Below, piece by piece: positions 29,755 to 39,538 of a DNA stretch of 64,000 nucleotides; the stretch's first letter is position 1, and every line of letters starts with the position of its first letter. The stretch spans positions 124,001 through 188,000 of the forward strand of contig NZ_WVHP01000001.1 of the NCBI RefSeq assembly GCF_009834765.1. The letters are read 5' to 3'. Below the pieces are notes generated by a model that searched no databases, was not told the origin of the DNA, and worked only from the letters and a program-made list of their open reading frames with translations. The position numbers and the translations under genes were made by a program. This DNA comes from Saccharibacter sp. EH611 (GTDB lineage Bacteria > Pseudomonadota > Alphaproteobacteria > Acetobacterales > Acetobacteraceae).

Positions 29755-30094
29755 AGCGCTGCTCTTTCCTTAACCTCAGCAACCCGACCAAAGATTTAAC
29801 GATCTTTTGTCGGGTTTTTTGTTGCCTAAAAACATTTAATCTTACGAAAGACGCATATTATGATGTTTTATAGCAACATTCCTCTAACTAACACGCTATA
29901 AGACCCTCCTATCTCATTGTTATCTCTCATCTTCCTTGCTAAATAAACATTATTGTTCGGGCTATATTATAATAACGATATAGCTAAGTTTATTATGGCT
30001 GACCGAAGATGCTTCTGAACGTAAGAGTATCGTACTCCTAAGCTTCATCTGTCTGAACCATCATGACCCGCATTGTGCAACAGGATGCTCGTTT
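29755..30094. other. minE to TonB-receptor intergenic region (340 bp)
   Basis: Apart from the minE terminator at its left end, this stretch is AT-rich and has no gene or tRNA. It is the likely promoter region of the TonB-dependent receptor that follows. I saw no clear Fur-type box and could not assign promoter elements with confidence. Confidence 0.5.
29782..29820 (+). terminator. Rho-independent terminator of minCDE
   Basis: Arms at 29782-29795 and 29802-29815 pair over 14 positions with one mismatch around a 6-nt loop, followed by a run of six T residues. It sits just after minE and is a textbook intrinsic terminator. Confidence 0.9.
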
Positions 30095-32563
30095 ATGATT
30101 GCTCGTTTTTCTCTCTCGTCATACGCTGTTATGACTTCCTTTTTGCTGGGAACGAGCTGTTTAGCCAGCGCACAAGCGGCCGAGAAGACAGTACATACTC
30201 GGTCTTCCAAAGGCTTACCCCACACGAAAGCCTTCCGTGGACAGAAAGCTCCCACTTTATCGGGAGGCAGTGAAAGTGTCATTGTCACAGGCACACGTGA
30301 GCTGGGGAAAAAAGCACGTGACGCTATCGCACCCGTCGATGTTGTTTCCAGCAAACAACTGGCCCGCACGGGCCAACCGACGTTGCGCGATGCCATGCAA
30401 CTGCTTCTCCCCTCTCTGACCGTTCCAACGGGCGGGTTTGATACAGGCGCTTTAACGGACTCTATTAGCTTACGCGGCCTCAATTCTAACGAAACACTCG
30501 TTCTTGTTGATGGGCACCGGCGCCATACAACGGCTAACATTTACGCTGATGCAGGCCCTCAACAGGGCACAACACCAACCGACATTGACATGATCCCCAT
30601 GTCAGCTATCGACCATATCGAAGTCTTACGCGATGGTGCTTCTGCCCAATATGGCTCCGATGCTGTCGCGGGGGTTGTTAATATTATCCTCAAAAAGCAA
30701 AATCACGGGATCACGCTTCGTTCTAATAGCGGGATCACCAGCGAAGGCGACGGTTACCAACAAGGACTTTTCCTTGATGGTGGATTGAACCTCAATAATC
30801 GCGGCTTTATCCATATCAGCGGTGATTTTGTACACCAAGACCACGCTTTTCGATCCGCGCCAGATAGCCGGACAGGAACGGACGTTAACAAAGTTCTCAG
30901 CCAACCTGAGCAAACACGTCAAGCTGTAGCCATTAACGCTGCTTATGATCTGGCCGATCACTTACGGGCTTACGCAACAGCAACCTATGCACACCGCCAT
31001 GCTGAAGCCTTCCAGAATTATCGCCTGCCCTCCTCGCTCAAATCCTACCCCGGCTACGCTGCCTTATATCCTAATGGATATTCCCCCCTTCAAACGAATG
31101 AAGAAAATGACTTTGAAGTCACCGCGGGGTTAAAAGGGAAAAATCTTGGTTGGAACTGGGATATTTCCACAGTTTATGGGCGCGATTTCGATAATATTGG
31201 CCTCAAACAAGATGCTAATACCGCTCTATACCGCGATACAGGCGTTACTCCACAGACATTCAACAATGTCCAAGGCTATAGTAACTCCCAATGGACAACA
31301 GGCCTCGACCTCAGTCGCAAACTCAACCTCTCTATCTGGCCTCACAGCATTAATATTGCTGGTGGCGCTGCTTATCGCTACGAATCCTATTCAATTGCGT
31401 CAGGGTCTCCCAACAGTACCTACAAAGGAGGCACCAGCCTTGCTCTTTCCGGCACGAATGCTGGTAATGCCGGGAATTTTAACCGTGACGTTGTCTCAGG
31501 CTATGTGGATATATCAACTCATCTCACCAAGAAATGGCAAGTTGATGCCGCAGGACGCTATGAACATTATACCGATGTCGGCAATACACAAACGGGTAAG
31601 ATCTCCACACGCTACGACTTTACGAAGCGTCTAGCCATTCGCGGCACATTCAGTAATGGCTTCCATGCGCCGACACTCGCGCAAGAGCATTTCTCTGCTT
31701 TAACCATTTCCCCAACCGTGGCGCGCGGCCTCATTGCAGCAAATTCTCCCGGCGCCCTCGCGAGCGGAGCCCAACGCCTCAAACCTGAACAAAGCACCAG
31801 TGCTGAGGGCGGGATTATTGTCGAGCCTATTAGAAAACTTCATGTCACAGCCGATGTCTATCAGATTGATTTACGTGGACGCATTTTGCCCGGCGGCAAT
31901 CTTTATGGTGACAGAGCGGCTACGATCCTAAGCGGCAACGGCTTTACACCGCCACCGGGTGTCTCGGACAACAATCTCTCCACCCAATGGTTTGCCAATG
32001 TGGCTAATACCCGCACACAAGGGCTGGACATTACAGCCACCTACCCCACAGATTTCGGACGGTTTGGCCATGTGAATTGGGATGTTGCGATTAACCTCAA
32101 CCGCACACGCTTACGCCATCAAGCTACTCGTGAGGATGGGAGTCCATTGCTGAACGCACCAAGCCGAGCCTATATCACAACCGCATACCCGCGCAGTAAG
32201 ATGATCTTCGGTGGTAACTGGACTTCACCCGGCGGACAGTGGGTCGTGTCACTTCACGAAATCCGTTATGGACAAACAACCTCTCAGCTCACCTATTATA
32301 AGAACAATAATACCTCTACAGCGTCCACAACCAACTATCTCCCATTTCACAATAAGCCAAAATGGACAACAAACCTATCCTTAACCTACGCAATTAATAA
32401 GCATTGGAACGCAACTTTAGGAGGAAATAACATTTTCGCAGCGTATCCGACGAAAACACCTAAAGAGAACCGTTATCTTGGTGCACCTAAATATTATATG
32501 AGCACGTCCCAACTCGGCATTAATGGCGGGTATTATTATCTTGACATTTCCGCGCGCTTCTAA
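30095..32563 (+). CDS. TonB-dependent outer-membrane receptor
   Basis: This 822-residue receptor has a signal peptide ending near ASAQAAEK, a short linker, then the TonB box region (SVIVTGTRE). The plug domain shows SLRGLNSNETLVLVDGHR and IEVLRDGASAQYGSDAVAGVVNIILKK. The rest is a 22-strand barrel ending in a terminal Phe (YYLDISARF). The plug resembles receptors annotated for siderophore, vitamin or sugar uptake, but the ligand cannot be told. It is monocistronic, with a terminator directly after. Confidence 0.93.
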   Translation: MIARFSLSSYAVMTSFLLGTSCLASAQAAEKTVHTRSSKGLPHTKAFRGQKAPTLSGGSESVIVTGTRELGKKARDAIAPVDVVSSKQLARTGQPTLRDAMQLLLPSLTVPTGGFDTGALTDSISLRGLNSNETLVLVDGHRRHTTANIYADAGPQQGTTPTDIDMIPMSAIDHIEVLRDGASAQYGSDAVAGVVNIILKKQNHGITLRSNSGITSEGDGYQQGLFLDGGLNLNNRGFIHISGDFVHQDHAFRSAPDSRTGTDVNKVLSQPEQTRQAVAINAAYDLADHLRAYATATYAHRHAEAFQNYRLPSSLKSYPGYAALYPNGYSPLQTNEENDFEVTAGLKGKNLGWNWDISTVYGRDFDNIGLKQDANTALYRDTGVTPQTFNNVQGYSNSQWTTGLDLSRKLNLSIWPHSINIAGGAAYRYESYSIASGSPNSTYKGGTSLALSGTNAGNAGNFNRDVVSGYVDISTHLTKKWQVDAAGRYEHYTDVGNTQTGKISTRYDFTKRLAIRGTFSNGFHAPTLAQEHFSALTISPTVARGLIAANSPGALASGAQRLKPEQSTSAEGGIIVEPIRKLHVTADVYQIDLRGRILPGGNLYGDRAATILSGNGFTPPPGVSDNNLSTQWFANVANTRTQGLDITATYPTDFGRFGHVNWDVAINLNRTRLRHQATREDGSPLLNAPSRAYITTAYPRSKMIFGGNWTSPGGQWVVSLHEIRYGQTTSQLTYYKNNNTSTASTTNYLPFHNKPKWTTNLSLTYAINKHWNATLGGNNIFAAYPTKTPKENRYLGAPKYYMSTSQLGINGGYYYLDISARF

Positions 32564-32581
32564 AGGCTATAATCGTTACAC

Positions 32582-32612
32582 AAAAGCCCGTCCTTTTCAG
32601 GACGGGCTTTTT
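32582..32612 (+). terminator. Bidirectional intrinsic terminator
   Basis: A perfect 13-bp stem (32582-32594 with 32599-32611) and 4-nt loop has A residues on the left and T residues on the right. It lies between the convergent TonB receptor (plus) and piuC-like gene (minus), so it can serve both. Confidence 0.93.
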
Positions 32613-32636
32613 AAGACACTTCTTTCAGTATCAACC

Positions 32637-33320
32637 TTACAACTCAGCCCAGCTGCGTTGAAGATTATGATACACATTCGTCAAACGTAGCACCTCCCCA
32701 TCGCGTGGGCCGAACTTTTCCATCAGCGCCATAATGCTTTGGTCAAGATCAAACAAAATAGAGCGATGCTCTTGTGAACGAACCGTTGATTGTGCCCAAA
32801 AGAACGACGCCCAACGGCTCCCTCGCGTTACGGGAGAAACGCTGTGAAGGGCGGTTGTTGGATACACAATCATATCCCCCGCAGGCAAGCGAACCCGTTT
32901 TTCTTCAGAGGGGCCGTAAAGCACGAGCTCTCCCCCATCATACTCATCCAAGTCACTAATAAAGAGCGTACTGGAAACATCCGTGCGAATGCGCTGCCCC
33001 GTGCCGGGAATAGGACGCAAAGCGTTATCTACATGCGCCCCAAAAGACATCCCCTCATCATAGCGATTGAAAAGAGGCGGGACGAGCCGCAATGGCAGCA
33101 CCGCGCTGTTATAAAGCGGGTTACTGCCTAATTTACGAAGAACAAACGTCGATAATTCACGCCCAAGCTCACTATCGGGCGGGATTTGCAGATTATTCTT
33201 TACAGAAGCCGACTGCCCCCCTGCTGTTTCCCGACCGTCAGCCCATTGCCCTTCACGCAAACGAGCCCGCAATGTTGCAAGTTCTTCAGCAGAAAGAACA
33301 CCAGGAATGTGAATCATCAT
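32637..33320 (-). CDS. piuC: Fe(II)/2-oxoglutarate-dependent PKHD-type dioxygenase, PiuC/YbiX family
   Basis: This 227-residue protein has the double-stranded beta-helix iron site: His96 and Asp98 in GAHVDN, His159 in TTALHSVSPV, and Arg169 as probable 2-oxoglutarate ligand. The C-terminal helices (LFDLDQSIMALMEKFG) are typical of the family. PiuC and YbiX are encoded beside catecholate siderophore receptors (PiuA, Fiu). Here the gene lies 43 bp after such a receptor on the same strand, so a linked iron-uptake role is likely. The substrate is unknown. Confidence 0.92.
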   Translation of the reverse strand: MMIHIPGVLSAEELATLRARLREGQWADGRETAGGQSASVKNNLQIPPDSELGRELSTFVLRKLGSNPLYNSAVLPLRLVPPLFNRYDEGMSFGAHVDNALRPIPGTGQRIRTDVSSTLFISDLDEYDGGELVLYGPSEEKRVRLPAGDMIVYPTTALHSVSPVTRGSRWASFFWAQSTVRSQEHRSILFDLDQSIMALMEKFGPRDGEVLRLTNVYHNLQRSWAEL

Positions 33321-33363
33321 GACTTTCGTCCCTTCGGACAGAGTAAAATAAAAGGTGAGCGCT

Positions 33364-35745
33364 TTAGTAGTCCATGCTCAAACGACCAAGGAATGTCCGC
33401 CCCGGTGCTGGTGTGGCATAGCCGGAGAAGATGCTGCTGTAGTTCAAGCGATTTGACAGGTTATACCCATTCAAAGAGACACTCCAATGACGATCAAATC
33501 GATGTGACAACACGCTATCAAATTCCACGTTAGCTGGCACGCGCGCTGTGTTGGCATTATCCAACCACACACCTTGGCGCCATGTAACACCACCCCCAAC
33601 AGTGAAATTCCAAGGCTTATTGGGGAAGGCTTCATAAGCCGACCATAATGTCGCCTGATTATGGGGCACGTACTGGATCATCTTCCCAACATTAGACTTC
33701 GTCGCTGACGATGTAATCTTTGGATCATAGAGCGCATAGGTCGCCGTAACATTCCAGCCCGGCAAGATCATACCACTCAACGACAGTTCTAACCCTTGGT
33801 TGCGCTGCTGATCGCCTGTATTAATCGTCGAATTAGCGACTGGATCCGTCGTTAGCGCATTGCTTTTATCAAGACGGAAAAGTGAGATTGTCGCCCCCAA
33901 ACGATCATGAAGCAAGCTCATCTTACTGCCCACTTCATACAGCTGGGCCCGCTGTGGCTTGCTGGACGGTAACGTGCCACTTTGCTTCCCCGGCATGACC
34001 GGAACCGCCCCACTCGTCACATACATTCCCATTGGGGTCGTCGAGCTGGAATAGGTAAAATAGAACATCTGCCATTTATTAGGCGTCAGGATCAGGCTCG
34101 CCGTCGGATTGATGACATTCTCCGTATCGGGAATATGTATATCAGGGTTTGCAATAGCATTTTTGCCGTTCATATAACTCGCCGGGCCACCCGTCGCGTT
34201 ATACTGGCTTTGCCAACGATCCCACCGGAAGCCACCTTTCACAGACAGCCACTTGGTAAACCACATCTGATCGTAGATAAATATCCCCGTATCAAAGCCA
34301 TAGCCCGAATTATTCGCTTTCTTCCCAAGCCCAGGGATCACCGGCATAAAACCGGGATTATCTCCCGCTGCAATACGGTACACACCCCCTGCGGTGCCAC
34401 CATCAGGGTGAAGCAAGTTCGCCTGTGGAACCGCTTTATTATACACATCTTGACGACGGCGATCATGCACATAAGACATGTCAAAGCCCGCCACGAGCTG
34501 GTGCTTAATAAAGCCCGTTTTAAAGTCAGCTTGCAAAGAAGCCACATTCTGCACAGACCAGCTCGACTGATGATAAGGCAAGGGCACACTATTGCCCGGT
34601 GTGGTGCGTTCAATCGCCCCAGCCGCTAAGTTCCCACTGTTAATCGCATTAATACAGCCAGCCTTACACTGCACTTTTGAGGCTTGAAAATTACGGCTAT
34701 ATTCCCCAAAGCGCAGATCATTATGAAACGTCAAATGTGAATTGAAATGATGAGTCAGACGCAATGTTTCCATCGTGTCGCTCGTCTTGTTCCGGTCTTG
34801 ATCTTTCCCATACCAATTTTGCCGAGGCACGCCATATTCGGTGATTGGCCGTCCAACACGAGATCCACGTGCTGCCACAACGGGAACACCAAAATCAGGC
34901 ACGCTCTCATCCGACAAATGCATGATCTGAAACACAAGCGTAGTTTTCGTGCCAAGACCAAAACTGATGGACGGAGCAATTCCCCAGCGATGGTCATAAA
35001 CGCCTTTACGCCCCACCACATTGTTAGAATTCCCTAGACCTTCAATACGAAAGGCCGTATGCGCGCCAAGACGGCGATTGATATCCACTGTCCCGCGATA
35101 ATATTGCCCAGAACCGCCGCTGAAATCAGCACCTTCATGATTTTGAAGGGTCGGAGTCTTTGTTACCGCGTTAATCGCACCACCCGTTGTGCCATTCCCA
35201 AAGACCTGTCCAGAAGGCCCTTTGATGACATTCACCGAATCATAATCAAAGTTGTCGCGTGTATAGACCCCGAAATCACGCAGGCCATCTTCATAAATAT
35301 CATTCTGAGCCGGAAACCCACGGATCAAGAACTGATCGCCATTCAGTCCTCCAGCGCCCTCCCCAACAGATGCCGCAATACCAGGAACATTCTTAAGCGC
35401 TTCATCAAGTGATTTCGCGTTTTGCTGTTTCATCAGCTCACGCGGCACCACATCGATTGTTTGCGCTGTATGCATTACGTCTTGTGGCATACGTCCCATA
35501 TCGTTGCTTGCCCGTATTGTATTAAACGGATGGCCAACAACGTGAAGATGCTCAACCTCTTTTGAATCCATTGAAGAAACAGAAGAGGAGGAAGATTTTT
35601 CTGGTGTAGAAGCAGGGTGCGTTGATGACGCCACTGAAGAAGAATCACGCTGAACATTAGCAGTTTCTCCATGAGCTGTCGCCGCCCCCCCTAACGTGAG
35701 AACGGCCGAAGCTGGCTTTAAACAATGACGTATAAAATGGCTCAT
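33364..35745 (-). CDS. TonB-dependent siderophore receptor (Fiu/PiuA-like), copy 1
   Basis: This 793-residue receptor has a signal peptide (cleavage near TAHGETA), a Ser-rich spacer, a TonB box region (EHLHVVGHPF), a plug with DQFLIRGFPAQNDIYEDGLRD and VNVIKGPSGQVFGNGTTGGAINAV, and a barrel ending SMDY with the terminal aromatic. A cysteine pair (CKAGC) occurs in a predicted extracellular loop. It is a close paralogue of the next gene on the same strand and is followed by piuC. Siderophore class (catecholate) is inferred from the piuC link. Confidence 0.92.
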   Translation of the reverse strand: MSHFIRHCLKPASAVLTLGGAATAHGETANVQRDSSSVASSTHPASTPEKSSSSSVSSMDSKEVEHLHVVGHPFNTIRASNDMGRMPQDVMHTAQTIDVVPRELMKQQNAKSLDEALKNVPGIAASVGEGAGGLNGDQFLIRGFPAQNDIYEDGLRDFGVYTRDNFDYDSVNVIKGPSGQVFGNGTTGGAINAVTKTPTLQNHEGADFSGGSGQYYRGTVDINRRLGAHTAFRIEGLGNSNNVVGRKGVYDHRWGIAPSISFGLGTKTTLVFQIMHLSDESVPDFGVPVVAARGSRVGRPITEYGVPRQNWYGKDQDRNKTSDTMETLRLTHHFNSHLTFHNDLRFGEYSRNFQASKVQCKAGCINAINSGNLAAGAIERTTPGNSVPLPYHQSSWSVQNVASLQADFKTGFIKHQLVAGFDMSYVHDRRRQDVYNKAVPQANLLHPDGGTAGGVYRIAAGDNPGFMPVIPGLGKKANNSGYGFDTGIFIYDQMWFTKWLSVKGGFRWDRWQSQYNATGGPASYMNGKNAIANPDIHIPDTENVINPTASLILTPNKWQMFYFTYSSSTTPMGMYVTSGAVPVMPGKQSGTLPSSKPQRAQLYEVGSKMSLLHDRLGATISLFRLDKSNALTTDPVANSTINTGDQQRNQGLELSLSGMILPGWNVTATYALYDPKITSSATKSNVGKMIQYVPHNQATLWSAYEAFPNKPWNFTVGGGVTWRQGVWLDNANTARVPANVEFDSVLSHRFDRHWSVSLNGYNLSNRLNYSSIFSGYATPAPGRTFLGRLSMDY

Positions 35746-35788
35746 GAGAGGCTCCGTGAGGCCTGTTAACGAAAGACACAGCCCTTCT

Positions 35789-35807
35789 GTAAATGATAAT
35801 TGTTCGC
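35789..35807. promoter_or_regulatory. Fur-like site upstream of receptor copy 1
   Basis: The segment matches the classical 19-bp Fur consensus at about 13 positions. Its core TGATAATNGTTC (35794-35805) recurs at nearly the same distance from the start of receptor copy 2. Iron-dependent repression is plausible but unproven. Confidence 0.45.
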
Positions 35808-35967
35808 AGTTGCAAGCATGATAAAAATATCTTATCTTTCTGATAAGTTAGTGTTGCAAAAAAATAACAGTATCTTTAATTGACAAAAAAGTGACAGGCC
35901 GACCTAAAAAAGGAGGCCAATATGCCTCCCTTCCCAATAAACACGATTCATAAATGTATAAATTTAA

Positions 35968-38334
35968 TTAATAGTCCATGCTTATGCGTCCAAGAAAACT
36001 TCTCCCCGGCGCCGGCGTCGCATAGCTTGAGAAAAGACTATTATAATTCAACCTATTAGAAAGGTTATATCCGTTAAGAGCAATGCTCCAATGACGATTG
36101 AAGCGATGCGAAAGCATACTATCAAATTCCACATTAGCCGGAACACGTGCCGTATTTGCATTATCCAACCAGACGCCTTGGCGCCAGGTTACCCCTCCAC
36201 CAATCGTGAAATTCCATGGCTTGGAAGGGAAAGCTTCATAAGCCGTCCATAACGTCGCCTGATTATGTGGAACATATTGAATCATCCTCCCCCGTTCAGC
36301 CGCACTCGAAGAGGAAGTAATCTTTGGATCATAGAGAGCATAGGTCGCCGTCACATTCCAACCGGGTAAAATCATCCCCCCAAGGGACAACTCTAACCCT
36401 TGATTGCGTTGCCCATCTCCTGTCGCAATCGACTGACCTGATGATGCATCCGTGGTTAACGCATTACTCTTATCAAGACGGAAGAGTGAAATTGTTGCCC
36501 CAAGCCGATCGTCAAGAAGGCTCATTTTACTCCCGATCTCATACAGTTGAGCCCGTTCTGGCTTATTGGCAGCACTTTCTGTTCCCGGTCGAACAGGAAT
36601 AGAACCATTAGTCACATACATCCCCATCGGCGTGGTTGAGCTTGAATAGGTGAAGTAGAACATCTGCCATTTATTCGGCGTTATAATCAGGCTTGCCGAA
36701 GGATTAAGCACGTTCTGTGTGCTGTCATTGTGAGCATTCGCTTGGTTCGGATTCCCTCCAAAGGAACGATACTGCGTTTGCCAACGATCCCAACGAAATC
36801 CACCTTTGACCGATAGCCATTTCGTAAACCAGATCTGATCATAAAGGAAAATACCGGTATCAAAGCCATAGCCATTACTATCTGGTTTTTGCCCTATCCC
36901 TTTGAGATTACTCAAATTCTTCCACGCTGAACCTGAATCCGCACGAACCTTCGTTAAATTCCCAACATTATGAGGATTAGGGTTGAGCAGGTTCACCTCA
37001 GCCGTCGGATTTAGGAAAGTATATTGCTGGCGTTTGTCATGGACATATTCCATATCAAACCCCGTAATGAGCTGATGTTTGAGAAAACCTGTATGGAAAT
37101 CCGCCTGCATAGACGCCACGTTCTGCACAGACCAGCTCCATTGTTTATAGGGGATGGGGCCCCCACCCGCTCCATGATTGGTATGTTGGCTCCGCGGGAC
37201 GGTCGCACTCGCAGGGTCTGATCCAAAAAGCGCTTCACAGGTTGTTCCACCACCGCAATCTAAATTAGACGCCGTATAGTCACGACTAAACTCACCAAAA
37301 CGCAAATCATTATGGAAAGTAATATGGGAGTTCATATGATGCGTCAGTCGCATCGTCTCCATCGTATCACTCGTTTTATCTTCATCTTGAGGCTTACCGT
37401 ACCAGTTGCCGCGTCGAACGCCATATTCGGTAATGGGACGCGCTACACTATCCCCGGGCTTTTTAATCGCAGGCACCCCGTAATCCGGCACCCCATGGTT
37501 GGACTGGTGCATAATCTGAAAGACAACCGTTGTGTCTGTTCCCAATCCAAAAGCAACAGATGGCGCAATCCCCCAACGATGAGAGAACACGGTGTTACGC
37601 CCAACCTCGTTATTGGAATTCCCCATCCCTTCAATACGAAAAGCCGTATGCGCTCCTAAACGCCGGTTAATATCCACTGTTCCACGATAATATTGCCCTG
37701 CACCACCGCTAAAATCCGCTCCTACATGGTTTTTAAGCGTCGGAGCCTTTGTGACCGCATTGATAGCCCCACCCGTCGTACCATTACCAAAAACTTCTGA
37801 GGATGGCCCTTTAATGACATTGATGGAATCATAATCAAAATTGTCGCGTGTATAGACACCAAAGTCTCGCAATCCATCTTCATAAATATCATTTTGTGCA
37901 GGGAAACCTCGGATCAAAAATTGATCGCCACTCATCCCACCGGCACCTTCACCTACAGATGCCGTAATACCGGGAACACTCTTCAGTGCTTCATCTAAAG
38001 ACTTCGCATTTTGCTGCTTCATCAGTTCACGCGGGACAACATCAATCGTCTGTGCCGTATGCATAACATCTTGAGGCATACGCCCCATATCATTACTTGT
38101 ATGCAACGTATTAAATGGATGACCCACAACATGCACATGCTCAACAGTTTGGGACGTGACAGAAGATTTCTGCGCAGAATGATCAACCGATACAGAATTT
38201 GAACGACGCGATTGATCGTTTGGGGAAGACAGATCGCGTTGTGCAGTTACAGGCTCCCCATGTGCAACTGCAACCCCGCCCAACGATAAGACAGCCGAGG
38301 CCGGTTTTAAATAATGACGGATGAAACGACTCAT
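35968..38334 (-). CDS. TonB-dependent siderophore receptor (Fiu/PiuA-like), copy 2
   Basis: This 788-residue paralogue of the neighbouring receptor has near-identical plug and barrel-strand segments but different predicted surface loops (for example CGGGTTC in place of CKAGC). The start was set at MSRFIRHYLKPASAVLSLGG to match copy 1; the frame is open 7 codons further. The signal peptide, EHVHVVGHPF TonB-box region and terminal SMDY are all present, so it looks functional. Copies 1 and 2 are separated by 222 bp with a Fur-like motif before each. Confidence 0.92.
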   Translation of the reverse strand: MSRFIRHYLKPASAVLSLGGVAVAHGEPVTAQRDLSSPNDQSRRSNSVSVDHSAQKSSVTSQTVEHVHVVGHPFNTLHTSNDMGRMPQDVMHTAQTIDVVPRELMKQQNAKSLDEALKSVPGITASVGEGAGGMSGDQFLIRGFPAQNDIYEDGLRDFGVYTRDNFDYDSINVIKGPSSEVFGNGTTGGAINAVTKAPTLKNHVGADFSGGAGQYYRGTVDINRRLGAHTAFRIEGMGNSNNEVGRNTVFSHRWGIAPSVAFGLGTDTTVVFQIMHQSNHGVPDYGVPAIKKPGDSVARPITEYGVRRGNWYGKPQDEDKTSDTMETMRLTHHMNSHITFHNDLRFGEFSRDYTASNLDCGGGTTCEALFGSDPASATVPRSQHTNHGAGGGPIPYKQWSWSVQNVASMQADFHTGFLKHQLITGFDMEYVHDKRQQYTFLNPTAEVNLLNPNPHNVGNLTKVRADSGSAWKNLSNLKGIGQKPDSNGYGFDTGIFLYDQIWFTKWLSVKGGFRWDRWQTQYRSFGGNPNQANAHNDSTQNVLNPSASLIITPNKWQMFYFTYSSSTTPMGMYVTNGSIPVRPGTESAANKPERAQLYEIGSKMSLLDDRLGATISLFRLDKSNALTTDASSGQSIATGDGQRNQGLELSLGGMILPGWNVTATYALYDPKITSSSSAAERGRMIQYVPHNQATLWTAYEAFPSKPWNFTIGGGVTWRQGVWLDNANTARVPANVEFDSMLSHRFNRHWSIALNGYNLSNRLNYNSLFSSYATPAPGRSFLGRISMDY

Positions 38335-38375
38335 AAAGGCCCCGCGCATCGGCAAAGAGAGAACACGGAACGCTG

Positions 38376-38394
38376 ATAAGTGATAATAGTTCTT
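38376..38394. promoter_or_regulatory. Fur-like site upstream of receptor copy 2
   Basis: It shares the core TGATAATNGTTC (38381-38392) with the site before receptor copy 1 and lies 46 bp from the start codon, against 48 bp for copy 1. Match to the full 19-bp Fur consensus is weak (about 11 positions). Confidence 0.4.
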
Positions 38395-38524
38395 AATTTC
38401 AATTAACTTGCTGTAAAAAAAATTTCACAATCTTTCCTTCCCAGAAAAAGGCGCAGAGAACCAGCGAGAAAAGCCTATTCCTCGTATCCATGTCACTTTT
38501 CTTGTAGGGATAATACAACGCTCT

Positions 38525-39538
38525 TTAAGCGAATGTTCCAGCACGTGGATGACATAACCGGACAAGATGCCGACGGCATTCCATCGCATCTGACACACCA
38601 CCGCTCTGCTTACACACCCACTCTAAATGCTGTGTGTCGCTCGCAGCGCGCTTTAACGCCTCATAAGACCAACGGTCTAGAGCTCGACCAAACACTTCTT
38701 TACGACGGAAAAAAACAGGTGGCTTCAAAGCCCCCATCGCTTCGACGCGAGATTTCCCATCTTTCATCGCAAGATGTACCTGCTGTAACCGCTCTAATAC
38801 ATTGAGCGTTACCCGAGCAAAAGCAATGGCATTCGCACCATCTGCTAAAGCCCTTTCTAGCGAACGATCTGCAATGAAACGGTCGCCCGCTAAAGCCGCA
38901 TAAACAGCATCATCTAAAGAAGCACCACCAGAATCACCAACGGAATGATGAACATCTTCTAAAGTGAGATGACCATTTTCCCCTGCATAAAGACGAAGCT
39001 TCTCAAGCTCTCCACGCACCAACGTACGATCAGCCCCCAGATGCCCAATCAGCCAAGCCAAACCATCACGATCAATCGTAATACGATCTTCAGAAAGCGT
39101 GTCTGTTACGGTGCGCGACAAAGCCCGCCCTTCTTCGGGATAACACCCGATTGCCGCAATTTTCTTATGCTTTTCAGCCAATGTGCGAAGCTTCGACCGT
39201 GGCCCTAGACCCCGCCCTTCAAGAACAATCAGCGCATCACTCTCTTGCTTAAGCAGACGCTCCAACATTGGTGCGATTCCGTCTTGAGCTTCGCGCACCC
39301 ACACCACACGGCGCCCACCTGCTAAGGAAAGCGCCAAAGCTTCTTCCTCAAGCCGGTACTGCTCGTCTCCCTCCAAACGTGCCAGACGAAAAGGATCTTC
39401 TAAGTCATCCACCACCTGACGGACAGCTGCAATCGCGCGTTCTCGGATCAACCCAGCGTCATCGCCATAAAACAATGCAGCACGCCACGAGCCGATCTCT
39501 TTCATCACACGCGCAACAGTGCGTGCGTCAATCTTCAC
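38525..39538 (-). CDS. holA: DNA polymerase III subunit delta
   Basis: This 337-residue clamp-loader subunit opens the beta sliding clamp. It begins MKIDARTVARVMKEIGSWRAALFYGDDAGLIRER, with the family G-x-D segment in the first domain, then the degenerate AAA+ core and the C-terminal collar domain. It overlaps the lptE stop by 4 bp. The leuS-lptE-holA arrangement is common in alphaproteobacteria and supports the call despite the low sequence conservation of this family. Confidence 0.9.
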   Translation of the reverse strand: MKIDARTVARVMKEIGSWRAALFYGDDAGLIRERAIAAVRQVVDDLEDPFRLARLEGDEQYRLEEEALALSLAGGRRVVWVREAQDGIAPMLERLLKQESDALIVLEGRGLGPRSKLRTLAEKHKKIAAIGCYPEEGRALSRTVTDTLSEDRITIDRDGLAWLIGHLGADRTLVRGELEKLRLYAGENGHLTLEDVHHSVGDSGGASLDDAVYAALAGDRFIADRSLERALADGANAIAFARVTLNVLERLQQVHLAMKDGKSRVEAMGALKPPVFFRRKEVFGRALDRWSYEALKRAASDTQHLEWVCKQSGGVSDAMECRRHLVRLCHPRAGTFA

